From the NCBI GenBank assembly GCA_002869895.2, contig NEWP02000033.1, positions 44,455 through 108,454 of the forward strand: a stretch of 64,000 nucleotides of DNA. The letters run 5' to 3'. The stretch comes from Nitrospira sp. CG24E (lineage in GTDB: Bacteria; Nitrospirota; Nitrospiria; Nitrospirales; Nitrospiraceae). The translations under genes were made by a program, and so were the position numbers. Positions 17,241 to 25,669 of this stretch are shown here, piece by piece; position 1 is the stretch's first letter, and each line of letters begins with the position of its first letter. Under the pieces are notes generated by a model. It saw only the letters and a program-made list of their open reading frames with translations, ran no database searches and was not told the DNA's origin.

Positions 17241-18233
17241 TTACGGCTCAATAAACGTGATGAGTTCCTGGTTGACCACATCCGGTCGTTCCCACTGCGG
17301 GATGTGTCCTGCAGCGGGTATTCGCGCGAATCGCGATCCCTTGATGGTCCGGTGGAGTTCTTCGCCCACGGCGATGGGGAACACCCGGTCTTCTTCTCCC
17401 CAGATCACCAATGTCGGGTGGATAATATCACCGATGCGTGTGGCAAATCCCGACTCCCATAACGGCAGGTTTTCTCTGGCGGTCAGAAGGGGTTTAATGA
17501 GACCAGGCCTTTGACGGTTTCGGTTGGATCGTTCGATGACCGTCGGTGTGAGGAGTGCCGGATTATGCACGATTTCTTGTAAGACGGACTCGATCATCAG
17601 TCTGCCGAAGAGCATGTTGCCGAACGAAACGAGCCAGGATGGCGCACTGGTTTCTAAGGCTCTCCTGACTGACGGGCTGGTCAGTTTGGTCATGACCTGT
17701 TGTGGCAAGCCGTCGATCAGGACGAGCTTATCGACTCGTGAGGGGTGTGTCAGCGCCATACCGATAGCCAAGCCGGCGCCCATAGAATTGCCGACTAAAG
17801 TGGCCTGTGGGATCTTCACGCCGTCCATGAATCCGACCAAGTAGTCCAACATCTGGTCCGGTCTGTAATCCATCTCAGGTTTATCGGACAGTCCGGAGCC
17901 CGGCAGATCGAGCGTGATGACGCGAAAGTGCTGTGACAGTCCGTGCTGCTGATACTCCCATTGCCAGATCGATCCCCCGAATCCGTGGATCAGAATGACC
18001 GGCGGGCCTGTGCCGACGTCCAGATAGGCGATTCGCTGGTCGTGGACGAGAACGGTCTGGACGGGCATGCGTTCAATTGCATCAATTTGTGCTGGAATGG
18101 ACGGTGGGGATGAGCAGGCGGTCATGATATGGCACAGGAGAGTAAACGCGAACAGCGTCACGAGACGTTGTCCGCATACACGACTGAGGACACAAGGGTC
18201 TATTGGCCTACTCCAACTGGATGACTGTCTCAT
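17241..18233 (-). CDS. Alpha/beta hydrolase, probable lipoprotein
   Basis: This 330-residue serine hydrolase has a hydrophobic N-terminal segment with a lipobox-like IMTACSS near residue 40. Fold landmarks are the oxyanion loop ILIHGFGGSIWQWEY, the nucleophile elbow GNSMGAG, the Asp in VIWGEEDRVFPI and the His in AAGHIPQWERP. It overlaps the end of pycB by 26 bp on the same strand and so is probably co-transcribed. The substrate is unknown; relatives include esterases, haloalkane/epoxide hydrolase-like enzymes and lactonases. The exact start is uncertain, because a GTG 23 codons in would give a shorter signal. Confidence 0.85.
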   Translation of the reverse strand: MRQSSSWSRPIDPCVLSRVCGQRLVTLFAFTLLCHIMTACSSPPSIPAQIDAIERMPVQTVLVHDQRIAYLDVGTGPPVILIHGFGGSIWQWEYQQHGLSQHFRVITLDLPGSGLSDKPEMDYRPDQMLDYLVGFMDGVKIPQATLVGNSMGAGLAIGMALTHPSRVDKLVLIDGLPQQVMTKLTSPSVRRALETSAPSWLVSFGNMLFGRLMIESVLQEIVHNPALLTPTVIERSNRNRQRPGLIKPLLTARENLPLWESGFATRIGDIIHPTLVIWGEEDRVFPIAVGEELHRTIKGSRFARIPAAGHIPQWERPDVVNQELITFIEP

Positions 18234-20160
18234 CCGTCTTCACGTTGTCGCCTTCGGCGACCAGGATGGCGGTCACTTTTCCATCGATCGGCGCCGGAAC
18301 CTGACTCTCCATCTTCATGGCTTCGATGATCATGAGCGGGGTGCCGGCCTTAACCAGAGTATCGATCCCGACAAGCACCTTGACGACGCGACCAGGCATG
18401 GGTGGGGCCACGTCTCCCGGTTTGGAAGGCCTGGGCCGTTTCCGTTTGGCGCCACCCTCGGCGCCGGGGGCTTCCGGCACTCCGGCCAGGATTTCCTGGA
18501 TCGGCTCCAACGAGACTTCTTCGAGCTTGTCGTTGACCCGGATGTAATAGGGTTTTCGGCCGTCGACTTTCCGCCCAGAACCTGACACAGCTATGTGGTA
18601 GGTCTCGCCGTGGACCGTGACATTGAATTCGGCTGGGGCCAAATGGAGCTCGGTGGCAGCAGCCGATCCGCTGGATGAGAAACTCTCGAGGGGCTCCAGG
18701 GTCAGGTCTCCCTTCTCGCGCGCCTCAAAGAAGTCCCGCGCGATCGAGGGGAATAGGGCGAAGGACAGCTGATCTTCCACCGTCGTGGCTGAGGCTGGCA
18801 GATCTTTTCTGATGGATTCGAGTTCAGGTTCCAAGCGATCGGCAGGCCGCGTCTTGATCGGCTGGTCGTCTCCGATTGCACGGGCCATGATATCGTGGTC
18901 GAGTGGCCCCGGCGCCCGCCCGTAGAGTCCGAGGAAGTAGTTCTTGGTTTCCGTGGTGATGACTTTGTACCGTTCACCAGTCAAGACGTTGAGCGTGGCT
19001 TGGGTGCCCACGATCTGGCTGGTTGGGGTGACAAGCGGGGGATAGCCCATTTCCTTTCGGACGCGCGGCACTTCGTCCAAGACCTCTTTAATCCGGTCGA
19101 GCGCATTCTGCTCAGTCAGCTGGGAGGCCAGATTCGAGAGCATGCCTCCGGGAATTTGCGAGGTGAGGATCTCGGCATCCACCCCGGTGAACTCGCTTTC
19201 GAACTGCCGATACTTTCGTCGGACGGTGCGGAAGTATTCGGTGATCGGGAGGAACGATGCGAGGTCCAGCCCTGTATCGTACGGGGTGTTGCGCAACGAG
19301 GCGACCAGCGTTTCCGTCGATGGATGCGACGTGCCGCCGGCCAAGGGCGAGATGGACGTATCCAGCATGTCCAACCCTCCCAGGATTGCCATAAGAGAGG
19401 TCATGGAGGCCATTCCCGAGGTGTAGTGCGAATGCAAATGAAGCGGGACCTTGACCGCTGCTTTGATCCGGCGAACGAGATGGTAGGCATCGAGCGGCGC
19501 CAAGAGCCCGGCCATGTCCTTGATACAGAGTGTGTCGGTTCCCAAATCCTCAAGCTGTTTCGCCATATCGACAAAACGATCGACACTGTGGACAGGACTG
19601 ACGGTATAACTGATGGCGGCCTCGACATGTTTGCCGCAGGCTTTCACTTCCCGCATGGCCCGTTCGACGTTCCGGATATCGTTCAGGGCGTCGAAGATGC
19701 GAAAGACATCGATACCATTGGCGGCGGACCGTTCGATGAACCGTTCCAGCACATCGTCGGCATAGTGTCGATATCCGACCAAGTTCTGCCCTCGGAGCAG
19801 CATCTGGAGCTTGGTATTGGGCATGGCGGCACGCAGCGCGCGGAGCCGTTCCCAGGGATCCTCTTTGAGGAAGCGGAGGCAGGTGTCGAAAGTCGCGCCA
19901 CCCCAGACCTCGAGTGACCAATAGCCGACGGCGTCGAGCTTTTGGGCGATGGGTAGCATGTCCTCGGTCCGCATGCGCGTGGCCAGGAGCGACTGATGGC
20001 CGTCGCGCAAGGCGACATCGGTGATCAGGATGGGTTTGCCCGCCGCCGGTTGGATCGTGAGCTCTTGGCTACTGCGGGCACGTGTCTTCGACGTCCGGAC
20101 GGCTGGTCCGGCTGTCCGCTTCTTGGGGGCCTGTGTGCGTGAGGGTCGTCGTGTCGCCAT
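18208..20160 (-). CDS. pycB: Pyruvate carboxylase subunit B (carboxyltransferase plus biotin carrier)
   Basis: This 650-residue protein transfers carboxyl from biotin to pyruvate to make oxaloacetate. After a basic Thr/Arg/Lys-rich N-terminus of about 40 residues comes the DRE-TIM barrel (ITDVALRDGHQSLLATRM) with metal ligands in LHLHSHYTSG. The conserved carboxylase domain follows, then a Pro/Lys-rich linker, and a biotinyl domain at the end with the biotin Lys in EAMKMES. It follows pycA by 62 bp and together they form the two-subunit enzyme. An oxaloacetate decarboxylase alpha subunit has the same architecture, but no sodium-pump subunits are present, which favours carboxylation. Confidence 0.93.
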   Translation of the reverse strand: MATRRPSRTQAPKKRTAGPAVRTSKTRARSSQELTIQPAAGKPILITDVALRDGHQSLLATRMRTEDMLPIAQKLDAVGYWSLEVWGGATFDTCLRFLKEDPWERLRALRAAMPNTKLQMLLRGQNLVGYRHYADDVLERFIERSAANGIDVFRIFDALNDIRNVERAMREVKACGKHVEAAISYTVSPVHSVDRFVDMAKQLEDLGTDTLCIKDMAGLLAPLDAYHLVRRIKAAVKVPLHLHSHYTSGMASMTSLMAILGGLDMLDTSISPLAGGTSHPSTETLVASLRNTPYDTGLDLASFLPITEYFRTVRRKYRQFESEFTGVDAEILTSQIPGGMLSNLASQLTEQNALDRIKEVLDEVPRVRKEMGYPPLVTPTSQIVGTQATLNVLTGERYKVITTETKNYFLGLYGRAPGPLDHDIMARAIGDDQPIKTRPADRLEPELESIRKDLPASATTVEDQLSFALFPSIARDFFEAREKGDLTLEPLESFSSSGSAAATELHLAPAEFNVTVHGETYHIAVSGSGRKVDGRKPYYIRVNDKLEEVSLEPIQEILAGVPEAPGAEGGAKRKRPRPSKPGDVAPPMPGRVVKVLVGIDTLVKAGTPLMIIEAMKMESQVPAPIDGKVTAILVAEGDNVKTDETVIQLE

Positions 20161-20222
20161 GATGTCCTGATCTGCGCCTTATCTCATCATCGGATCGCTG
20201 GGGTTGTCATGAGCCTGTCCAG

Positions 20223-21641
20223 CTACAGCCCTTCGTAGGCGGCGATAGCGGCAGAGAGCGCCAGCACCAGATCCTCCGGCTGCTCAAAGTCGTGGTAGTT
20301 GAACAGGTCAGGATGTGTCTCCAGATAGGACGTGTCGAAATGCCCCGCCATGAAATCCTGGTCCTGCATGATCTCCATCATAAAGGGGATCGTCGTCTTC
20401 ACCCCGCGCAAGACGTACTCTTCGAGCGATCGTCTCATGCGGCTGACGGTTTCCTCCCACGTACGGCCGCGCACGGTGAGTTTGGCCAAGAGGGCGTCAT
20501 AGTAGGGTGGTACGGTGTAGTCCTTGTAGACCGCTCCATCGATACGGACCCCGATCCCGCCTGGCGAGAGATAGGCGGTGATGGTGCCGGTACAAGGCCG
20601 GAAGTTGTTCTTCGGGTCTTCCGCGTTGATGCGGCACTGGATGGCATGGCCTTGGAGCGTGACCTCCTGCTGCGTGATCTCCAGAGGCAGGCCGGCTGCA
20701 ATGGCGATCTGGTTGCGCACGATGTCGATCGCCGTGATCTGCTCAGTCACGGTATGTTCGACTTGGAGGCGCGGGTTCATCTCCATGAAGTAATAGCGGC
20801 TGTCCTGATCGAGGAGAAACTCGACGGTGCCGGCATTGTCATAATCGACAGCCTTGGCGATGGCGATGGCCGCTTCACCCATTTCAGTACGAAGCTGTGG
20901 GGTGAGAATCAAGGATGGAGCAATTTCGATAAGCTTTTGATGCCGGCGCTGGATCGAGCAATCGCGTTCGCCCAAGTGGATGATGTTGCCGTGCCGATCG
21001 GCTAGGATCTGGAATTCGATATGATGGGGTCGCTCGATATACTTTTCAAGGAAGACCACTCCGTTTCCGAAGGCAGACTGGGCCTCTCGTGACGCGACCG
21101 CCATATTCTCACGAAGCTCGGTATCCGATCGCACCACCCGGAGACCGCGTCCTCCTCCGCCTGCGCTTGCCTTAATAATGACGGGATAGCCGGTGTCATG
21201 TGCGAAGGAGAGGGCTTCCTTCACGTCGGTGACTCCACCATCGGTTCCAGGGACGATCGGTACCCCAACCCGCTTGGCCAGCTCGCGGGCTTTGATCTTG
21301 CTCCCCATCAAATCGATGGCCTCTGGTGACGGGCCGATGAAGGTAATACCGGAGGTGTGGCAGAGCTGCGCAAACTGCGAGTTTTCCGAGAGAAATCCAT
21401 AGCCTGGATGAATGGCATCGGCGCCGATCCGTTTTGCCAGACTCACGATCTGTTGGCTGTCCAGAAAACCTTTGACGGGTCCTGGGCCGACCATATAGGC
21501 CTCGTCGGCCTTCTTGACGTAGATGCCGGTCGAGTCTGCTTCGGAATAGATGGCTGCGGTGGCGATGTTCAATTCGCGGCAGGCGCGGATAATCCGCATG
21601 GCGATTTCGCCGCGATTGGCCACCAGAATTTTCTTGAACAT
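20223..21641 (-). CDS. pycA: Pyruvate carboxylase subunit A (biotin carboxylase)
   Basis: This 472-residue ATP-grasp enzyme carboxylates the biotin carried by subunit B. It carries KILVANRGEIAMRIIRA at the N-terminus, IHPGYGFLSEN, the ATP loop ASAGGGGRGLRVV and MNPRLQVEHTVTEQ. AccC of acetyl-CoA carboxylase is nearly identical in fold, but pairing with pycB points to pyruvate. The gene begins an operon with pycB and the hydrolase. Confidence 0.93.
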   Translation of the reverse strand: MFKKILVANRGEIAMRIIRACRELNIATAAIYSEADSTGIYVKKADEAYMVGPGPVKGFLDSQQIVSLAKRIGADAIHPGYGFLSENSQFAQLCHTSGITFIGPSPEAIDLMGSKIKARELAKRVGVPIVPGTDGGVTDVKEALSFAHDTGYPVIIKASAGGGGRGLRVVRSDTELRENMAVASREAQSAFGNGVVFLEKYIERPHHIEFQILADRHGNIIHLGERDCSIQRRHQKLIEIAPSLILTPQLRTEMGEAAIAIAKAVDYDNAGTVEFLLDQDSRYYFMEMNPRLQVEHTVTEQITAIDIVRNQIAIAAGLPLEITQQEVTLQGHAIQCRINAEDPKNNFRPCTGTITAYLSPGGIGVRIDGAVYKDYTVPPYYDALLAKLTVRGRTWEETVSRMRRSLEEYVLRGVKTTIPFMMEIMQDQDFMAGHFDTSYLETHPDLFNYHDFEQPEDLVLALSAAIAAYEGL

Positions 21642-21855
21642 ACCGGTCCCAGTCCCTCAGATCGCGTGCGATTGTGGACGAGTTTTCAGGCGAAAATGAG
21701 CGCGTAAACTAGCATAGGATCTGGAGTCCTGTCGAGGGAGGCGGGGTGAAAATAGGCCTGGCTTTATCGGGATATCGATACAGTTTCGGTAGTCTTCGCC
21801 CAAGCGCGCAAGCCGTACCTGCGACTTGCAACGAGCGTCGTCTTCCTGGGCGAGC

Positions 21856-22314
21856 CTATTTAGACTTGATCAAGACCGGTTTTGACTGCGCGCTTCCGCC
21901 GCCAGCCACGATGATGACGAATGACATCCCCGCTTTTGCCTCCGGCACGGTGGCTTCGATCACCGAATCGCTCATGAATTTGAAGTCCACGGGCTTGTTT
22001 GAGGCGGCGCTGAAGGTCACTGCATGAAAGCACTCTTTCGTGCCGAAATTCTCGCCGGTGATGACGACTTTATCCCCAGGCTTGGCCTCGTCCGGCTCGA
22101 CTCTAGCGATCCGTGGGCGTTTGTTCCGATCGCAGATAGGATCGCGTTCGACCTTCCCAGCGTCGAACCCCTTGATCGATTCTGTACCGTAGAGGGTAAA
22201 CCCTGCGCCGTCTACCATCGCACCTTGCTCCTCTCCATAGGAAACCGTGATGGGCAATGCTATGGATAGGAAGAGTCCCAATAATATGGACCTCGACAAT
22301 TGCCATTTCTGCAT
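21856..22314 (-). CDS. Exported IPT/TIG-domain protein
   Basis: This 152-residue protein has an N-terminal signal peptide (SILLGLFLSIALPITVSYG). A single immunoglobulin-like IPT/TIG domain follows: PRIARVEPDEAKPGDKVVIT, then GENFG, and AEATVPEAKAG-like strands to the end. The ATG at 22314 has a perfect AAGGAGGT ribosome binding site. Two Cys residues (DPICDR and KECFHA) could form a disulfide. It lies 36 bp after the reconstructed end of the phosphate-binding-like gene on the same strand, so the two may be co-expressed. Function is unknown; such domains bind proteins or sugars at the cell surface. Confidence 0.8.
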   Translation of the reverse strand: MQKWQLSRSILLGLFLSIALPITVSYGEEQGAMVDGAGFTLYGTESIKGFDAGKVERDPICDRNKRPRIARVEPDEAKPGDKVVITGENFGTKECFHAVTFSAASNKPVDFKFMSDSVIEATVPEAKAGMSFVIIVAGGGSAQSKPVLIKSK

Positions 22315-22388
22315 AGGCACCTCCTTCAAACAATGAAGATATCATACGATCATTTTTCTTTGATCGTAACATAGGTCTCGGCAATGAG

Positions 22389-23183
22389 CTATTGACCGGC
22401 TGGAGACAGGGCGAACTGGGTGAATGCCTCAGCCAGGGGATTCGGTGCTTTCTTGGACAAGAGTAGGACGGATCGTCGGAGCGGATAACGTCCGTCTTTA
22501 ACGGTGGGGCCCTCCGGTTCGACTTTGTCGACGGGCAAGAGCCTGACAGCGACACCGTTTGAGACGACGGATAATCCTTGGCTCAGGGAGAGATAGGCGA
22601 CTGCAGAGAGAGGGGGCACGGTTCCTACGACGGTTTTGACGACCTGCTCATCAGAGCCGATCGTCCTGGCTGCGCTTGTAATCTTGCCGGCTATTCCAAG
22701 TTGCGACTCAAATGCATCGCGGAGGTTTTGGTTCCGAGGCCGGTCGATGACCAATATTTTTGTCTCAGGACCGCCGAGTTCTGACCACAGTGCGATCTTG
22801 CCCGAGAAAATATCGGCCACCTGTTGCTTCGTCACTTCTTTCGTGAAATTAGAAAGATGTACAAGGACGCCGATTCCATCCCACGCGATGGGCGTCGCCG
22901 CGAGGCTCGGATCTTCGGTTCCGGTCACGGCCATATGGGCCTGGCCGGACTTTACCATCTCCACAGGCCTTGAATTACCGTCCCAGACGACATCGAGGTA
23001 GGCCCGAGGGTTGGCCCTTTCAAATGCATGGGCAAGGGATTCGATGGTCGATAACTCCGGTCCATTGCCGGCGATGGTAAGATTTCCTGCGATCTCTGCA
23101 GGGGCGGCAAAGGCTATGTCCCAGTTAAGCAGAATGCTGAGACCTAGAGAGCACAGGAGCCCCGCGATCATACTCATCTCCAT
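22389..23183 (-). CDS. PstS-like phosphate-binding protein, cut short by an amber codon
   Basis: This periplasmic substrate-binding protein of the PstS-like superfamily has a signal peptide (IAGLLCSLGLSILLNWDIAFAA without its last residues), then NLTIAGNGPELSTIE, AVTGTEDP, the strand FTKEVTKQQVADIFSGKI and WSELGG. It ends at LSPAGQ-TAG, 264 residues after the ATG at 23183. Continuing past the TAG, the same frame reads LIAETYVTIKEK and then TGA (at 22350). That looks like the natural family ending after SPxGQ. The lesion would remove the last 12 residues, and the protein may still fold. Alternative starts at 23177 or 23171 exist; GGAG lies before the latter. Confidence 0.82.
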   Translation of the reverse strand: MEMSMIAGLLCSLGLSILLNWDIAFAAPAEIAGNLTIAGNGPELSTIESLAHAFERANPRAYLDVVWDGNSRPVEMVKSGQAHMAVTGTEDPSLAATPIAWDGIGVLVHLSNFTKEVTKQQVADIFSGKIALWSELGGPETKILVIDRPRNQNLRDAFESQLGIAGKITSAARTIGSDEQVVKTVVGTVPPLSAVAYLSLSQGLSVVSNGVAVRLLPVDKVEPEGPTVKDGRYPLRRSVLLLSKKAPNPLAEAFTQFALSPAGQ

Positions 23184-23244
23184 GGGATAGGGTAGATGGG
23201 AGAGGGGAGGACAGCGCTTATTCACATGCAGGCTATAATTCGGC

Positions 23245-23553
23245 TTAGTTTTCCATTGTGCCGCCGGTTGTGGGATCGGCAGCTGGAGCCTCGGCTGGGG
23301 CGGCGCGTTTGCTCATCAGGGGCGGAAGTTTGGCGAACTTATCCATCCGCTCATCTAACATACTATAGGCTTTCATTTCGGCGAAGCCGGTTTTGCGGGT
23401 TCCTTTCACTTGAGTTGTGCAGGTTGACAGTAACCGCGTGGCGCTCTGGGCATTACAGTGGGGGCAGAGGGTGTCTTCCGCTCTGGCATGAACGGATTGG
23501 TTGGCATCGAAGTGTTTCTCGCATTGGCCGCAACGATACTCGTAGATCGGCAT
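23245..23553 (-). CDS. FmdB-type zinc-ribbon protein
   Basis: This 102-residue protein starts MPIYEYRCGQCEKHFDANQS, the FmdB/CxxC regulatory domain, with a second Cys pair in CPHCNAQS forming the zinc site. The C-terminal half is Lys, Ala and Pro-rich and low in complexity. AAGGAG precedes the ATG. FmdB proteins are suspected regulators, first described with formamidase genes, but their function is not established. Confidence 0.88.
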   Translation of the reverse strand: MPIYEYRCGQCEKHFDANQSVHARAEDTLCPHCNAQSATRLLSTCTTQVKGTRKTGFAEMKAYSMLDERMDKFAKLPPLMSKRAAPAEAPAADPTTGGTMEN

Positions 23554-23680
23554 GGTTCGTCTCCTTACGCGAGCTCAAAAAGAGCACAACAAGAGGTCGC
23601 TCTTGACCGACTGTTGAGATTTGCCTTATTGTACTCATCTTGTTGGCCTGACTTCCAGTGGTTCAAGGAGGAGGATTTCG

Positions 23681-23857
23681 ATGTCTCTGTTGATTCGGAA
23701 GTATAAGAGTGTCGGTGGAATGATGCAGGAAGAGCGGATCGACGATCCGGATCGAATCGAGCGGTATATGAGGCTTTTTGAGAAGGACGATATCAAGAAG
23801 CTCGAGACGGGCGTAAAGGTTTTCATTGAAAAGGATGAGTGGCAACTCCTGCCCTGA
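23681..23857 (+). CDS. Conserved-looking small protein, 58 residues
   Basis: The ATG at 23681 is preceded by AAGGAGGAGG, one of the strongest ribosome binding sites in the window. The protein (MSLLIRKYKSVGGMMQEERI and onward) is charged, with a predicted helix RIERYMRLFEKDDIKKLETG, and has no signal or membrane segment. Its family is not recognised. It is divergent from the FmdB-type gene and is followed by a 7-nt repeat region and another small gene. Confidence 0.7.
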   Translation: MSLLIRKYKSVGGMMQEERIDDPDRIERYMRLFEKDDIKKLETGVKVFIEKDEWQLLP

Positions 23858-23940
23858 GTGAGGGGTAAAGGGTAAGGAGCGATGGATTAAGGTGGCTTCG
23901 TTCTCATACCCCCTCACGCTTCACGCCTAACTGGTCCTCC
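23858..23940. repeat. Degenerate 7-nt repeat pair
   Basis: The left part reads TGAGGGG TAAAGGG TAAGGAG and the right part TACCCCC TCACGCT TCACGCC TAACTGG, in 7-nt register. The two parts are roughly inverted copies, so the transcript can fold back on itself. It fills the whole space between two small plus-strand genes. Confidence 0.5.
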
Positions 23941-24150
23941 ATGGCCTATTGGATTCACATCGCGCGCTCAATCGATCGAGTCACGCTCCATAAGGATCGT
24001 TGTTCCGAGGTTCCGTCGACATCGATCGGCTCCTCAACCGATTTTTGGGAAGGCGGATGGTTCGATTACAGGGATAAGGAGAGAGCCCTGGCGGCAATGG
24101 AACAGGCAGGGACAACTGAACGGCGGCGTTGTGCGTTGTGCAAAGCCTAA
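23941..24150 (+). CDS. Small Cys-containing protein, 69 residues
   Basis: The product starts MAYWIHIARSIDRVTLHKDRC and ends RRRCALCKA. The pattern of an early His-x-x-x-Cys, a central WxxGWFDYRDKERALAAM helix and a terminal CxxC recalls small bacterial proteins of unknown function that probably bind a metal. There is no obvious ribosome binding site, so translation may be coupled to the gene before it. It lies between two 7-nt repeat regions. Confidence 0.6.
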   Translation: MAYWIHIARSIDRVTLHKDRCSEVPSTSIGSSTDFWEGGWFDYRDKERALAAMEQAGTTERRRCALCKA

Positions 24151-24158
24151 ACAGTCGA

Positions 24159-24259
24159 AGTTCTGAGCGCTGGGTTCCAAGTGCTGAGTTGCGGACAGCT
24201 CGGTTGCTTCGGTTTCGCCCGAATACTCAGAACCCATAACTCAACACTCAGCACTGCTT
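24159..24259. repeat. Inverted pair of degenerate 7-nt tandem repeats
   Basis: Left array: AGTTCTG, AGCGCTG, GGTTCCA, AGTGCTG, AGTTGCG (24159-24193). Right array: ACTCAGA, ACCCATA, ACTCAAC, ACTCAGC, ACTGCTT (24225-24259). The right array is essentially the reverse complement of the left, so a long imperfect hairpin forms about 7 bp before the EamA gene. Confidence 0.75.
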
Positions 24260-24266
24260 CGATTCC

Positions 24267-25136
24267 ATGCCACGATTTGCACTCCTATTGACCACGTTTA
24301 TCTGGGGCGCGACGTTTCCCGCCACCAAAGCGGTGTTGGAGCAGCTTCCCCCACTGTCATTTCTCTTTCTTCGATTTCTCCTGGGAGCGTTGCTGGTCGG
24401 CGGCGGGTTTTTATTGTGGCGATTGCGTTTGCACCGTGAGCAGGCAGTCTTGCGTGCCAGCGCGATCGCCACCAGCTGGTTGTTTCTCGGCTATGTCTTC
24501 CAGACGGTCGGACTGTACTATACGACCTCTTCGAATTCTGCTTTCATTACGGCGCTCTATGTCGTTATCGTGCCATTGATTCTGCGCCGATTCGGCTGGC
24601 GTGTGTGGTTAGCGACGGGAATTGCTACGGTGGGGCTTTGGTTGCTGGTGAAGCCAAGCGCATCGGGCAATCTTGGGGACTTCTTGACGCTCGGCGGTGC
24701 GATCGCGTTTGCCGCTCACATTGCCTGCCTCGAGCGGTTTACCCGCGAGGTGGATGCGCCCTCCCTGTTTGCTTGGCAAATGGCGGCGATGGTCGTGTTG
24801 CTGCTTCCCACCCTTCTGATTGAACGGGCGCCGGTTCAGGCCTTTGCTCCGACGGCACTGTTGCTAGTCGGACTGGGGGTGACCGGGGGACTGGCAACCG
24901 GAGCCTTTGCCGTTCAAATGTGGGTGCAGCGCATTGTACCGGCGCAGCAGGTGGCGTTGATTTTTGCCTCAGAACCGGCTTATGCAGCCGGGCTCTCCTG
25001 GTACTTTCTGGGAGAAACATTGGACCTTCAGGGGTGGGTTGGGAGTGGGCTGATTTTGTTGGCGGTGTTGGTGGGCGCTTATGGAAGCGGCCCGCAGCCG
25101 CCGTTACCCTCGGTCGGCACTGTGCAGCCGGCTTAA
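24267..25136 (+). CDS. EamA/DMT-family permease
   Basis: This 289-residue protein has about ten hydrophobic segments in two repeated halves, each an EamA domain. The N-terminal half has FIWGATFPATKAVLE and FLFLRFLLGALLVGG; the second half carries IFASEPAYAAGLSWYFLGE, a motif typical of drug/metabolite exporters. The substrate cannot be told from sequence. A folded 7-nt repeat lies immediately upstream. Confidence 0.9.
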   Translation: MPRFALLLTTFIWGATFPATKAVLEQLPPLSFLFLRFLLGALLVGGGFLLWRLRLHREQAVLRASAIATSWLFLGYVFQTVGLYYTTSSNSAFITALYVVIVPLILRRFGWRVWLATGIATVGLWLLVKPSASGNLGDFLTLGGAIAFAAHIACLERFTREVDAPSLFAWQMAAMVVLLLPTLLIERAPVQAFAPTALLLVGLGVTGGLATGAFAVQMWVQRIVPAQQVALIFASEPAYAAGLSWYFLGETLDLQGWVGSGLILLAVLVGAYGSGPQPPLPSVGTVQPA

Positions 25137-25154
25137 CTCATTACGGGGAGTCAC

Positions 25155-25622
25155 ATGTCGCAAAAATTTGGCAATGGACGCTGGGTGCAAGAGGGGTTTC
25201 TGGATAATCGCGTGAATGGATCAATCGTGGGACGGATCGTGTTTGCGGTGATCGGTCCTGTCGATATGTATTTACGAGGCAATTTCAAGCCCGATATCGA
25301 GGGACAAGTCATTCAGTTTCGGAACCATCGATTTGAGGACGAAGATGTTGCCGGGCAGGTGCTTGGCGATATGGAAAACCCACAGATCGGGGATGTGAAC
25401 CTGATTTCGTTCGACCCCCATCCGAACCTCGCTCCTCATCCGTACATCGAATGGTTCTCTGCGGGGAAGAGGCACTATCGGATCGAACTGGAACCGCCGG
25501 ATGCCTGGATCGTTCCTGCCTCTGATGTGGGAGAGCTAGACCTGGTGAGCCGAACGATTCGTGAGGCGCTTGCCGGGCGTGTGACGGAGTCACCGGCCAG
25601 GCAAGCCACTGATTGGATGTAA
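25155..25622 (+). CDS. Hypothetical protein, 155 residues
   Basis: The ATG has GGGGAG six bases ahead and lies 18 bp after the EamA gene, so both are probably one operon. The sequence (MSQKFGNGRWVQEGFLDNRV onward) is soluble, beta-rich and Pro-containing, with GPVDMYLRGNFKPDIEG and IEWFSAGKRHYRIELEP segments. No signal peptide or known motif is seen and no family is recognised. A perfect 13-bp hairpin overlaps its stop codon. Confidence 0.75.
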   Translation: MSQKFGNGRWVQEGFLDNRVNGSIVGRIVFAVIGPVDMYLRGNFKPDIEGQVIQFRNHRFEDEDVAGQVLGDMENPQIGDVNLISFDPHPNLAPHPYIEWFSAGKRHYRIELEPPDAWIVPASDVGELDLVSRTIREALAGRVTESPARQATDWM

Positions 25623-25657
25623 TGGCCTATGGGAAGGCAGGCAATCCCATAGGCCAT
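25622..25657. terminator. Bidirectional stem-loop terminator
   Basis: ATGGCCTATGGGA (25622-25634) and TCCCATAGGCCAT (25645-25657) are exact inverted copies with a 10-base loop. The stem begins within the stop codon of the plus-strand gene, is followed by CTCCTTTATTTA, and lies before the end of the convergent rlpA gene, so it can serve both. Confidence 0.75.
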
Positions 25658-25669
25658 ACGCTCCTTTAT

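Noticed and set aside
24159-24259. CRISPR array
   Set aside because: Units are only 7 nt, there are no spacers of regular length, and no cas genes are nearby.
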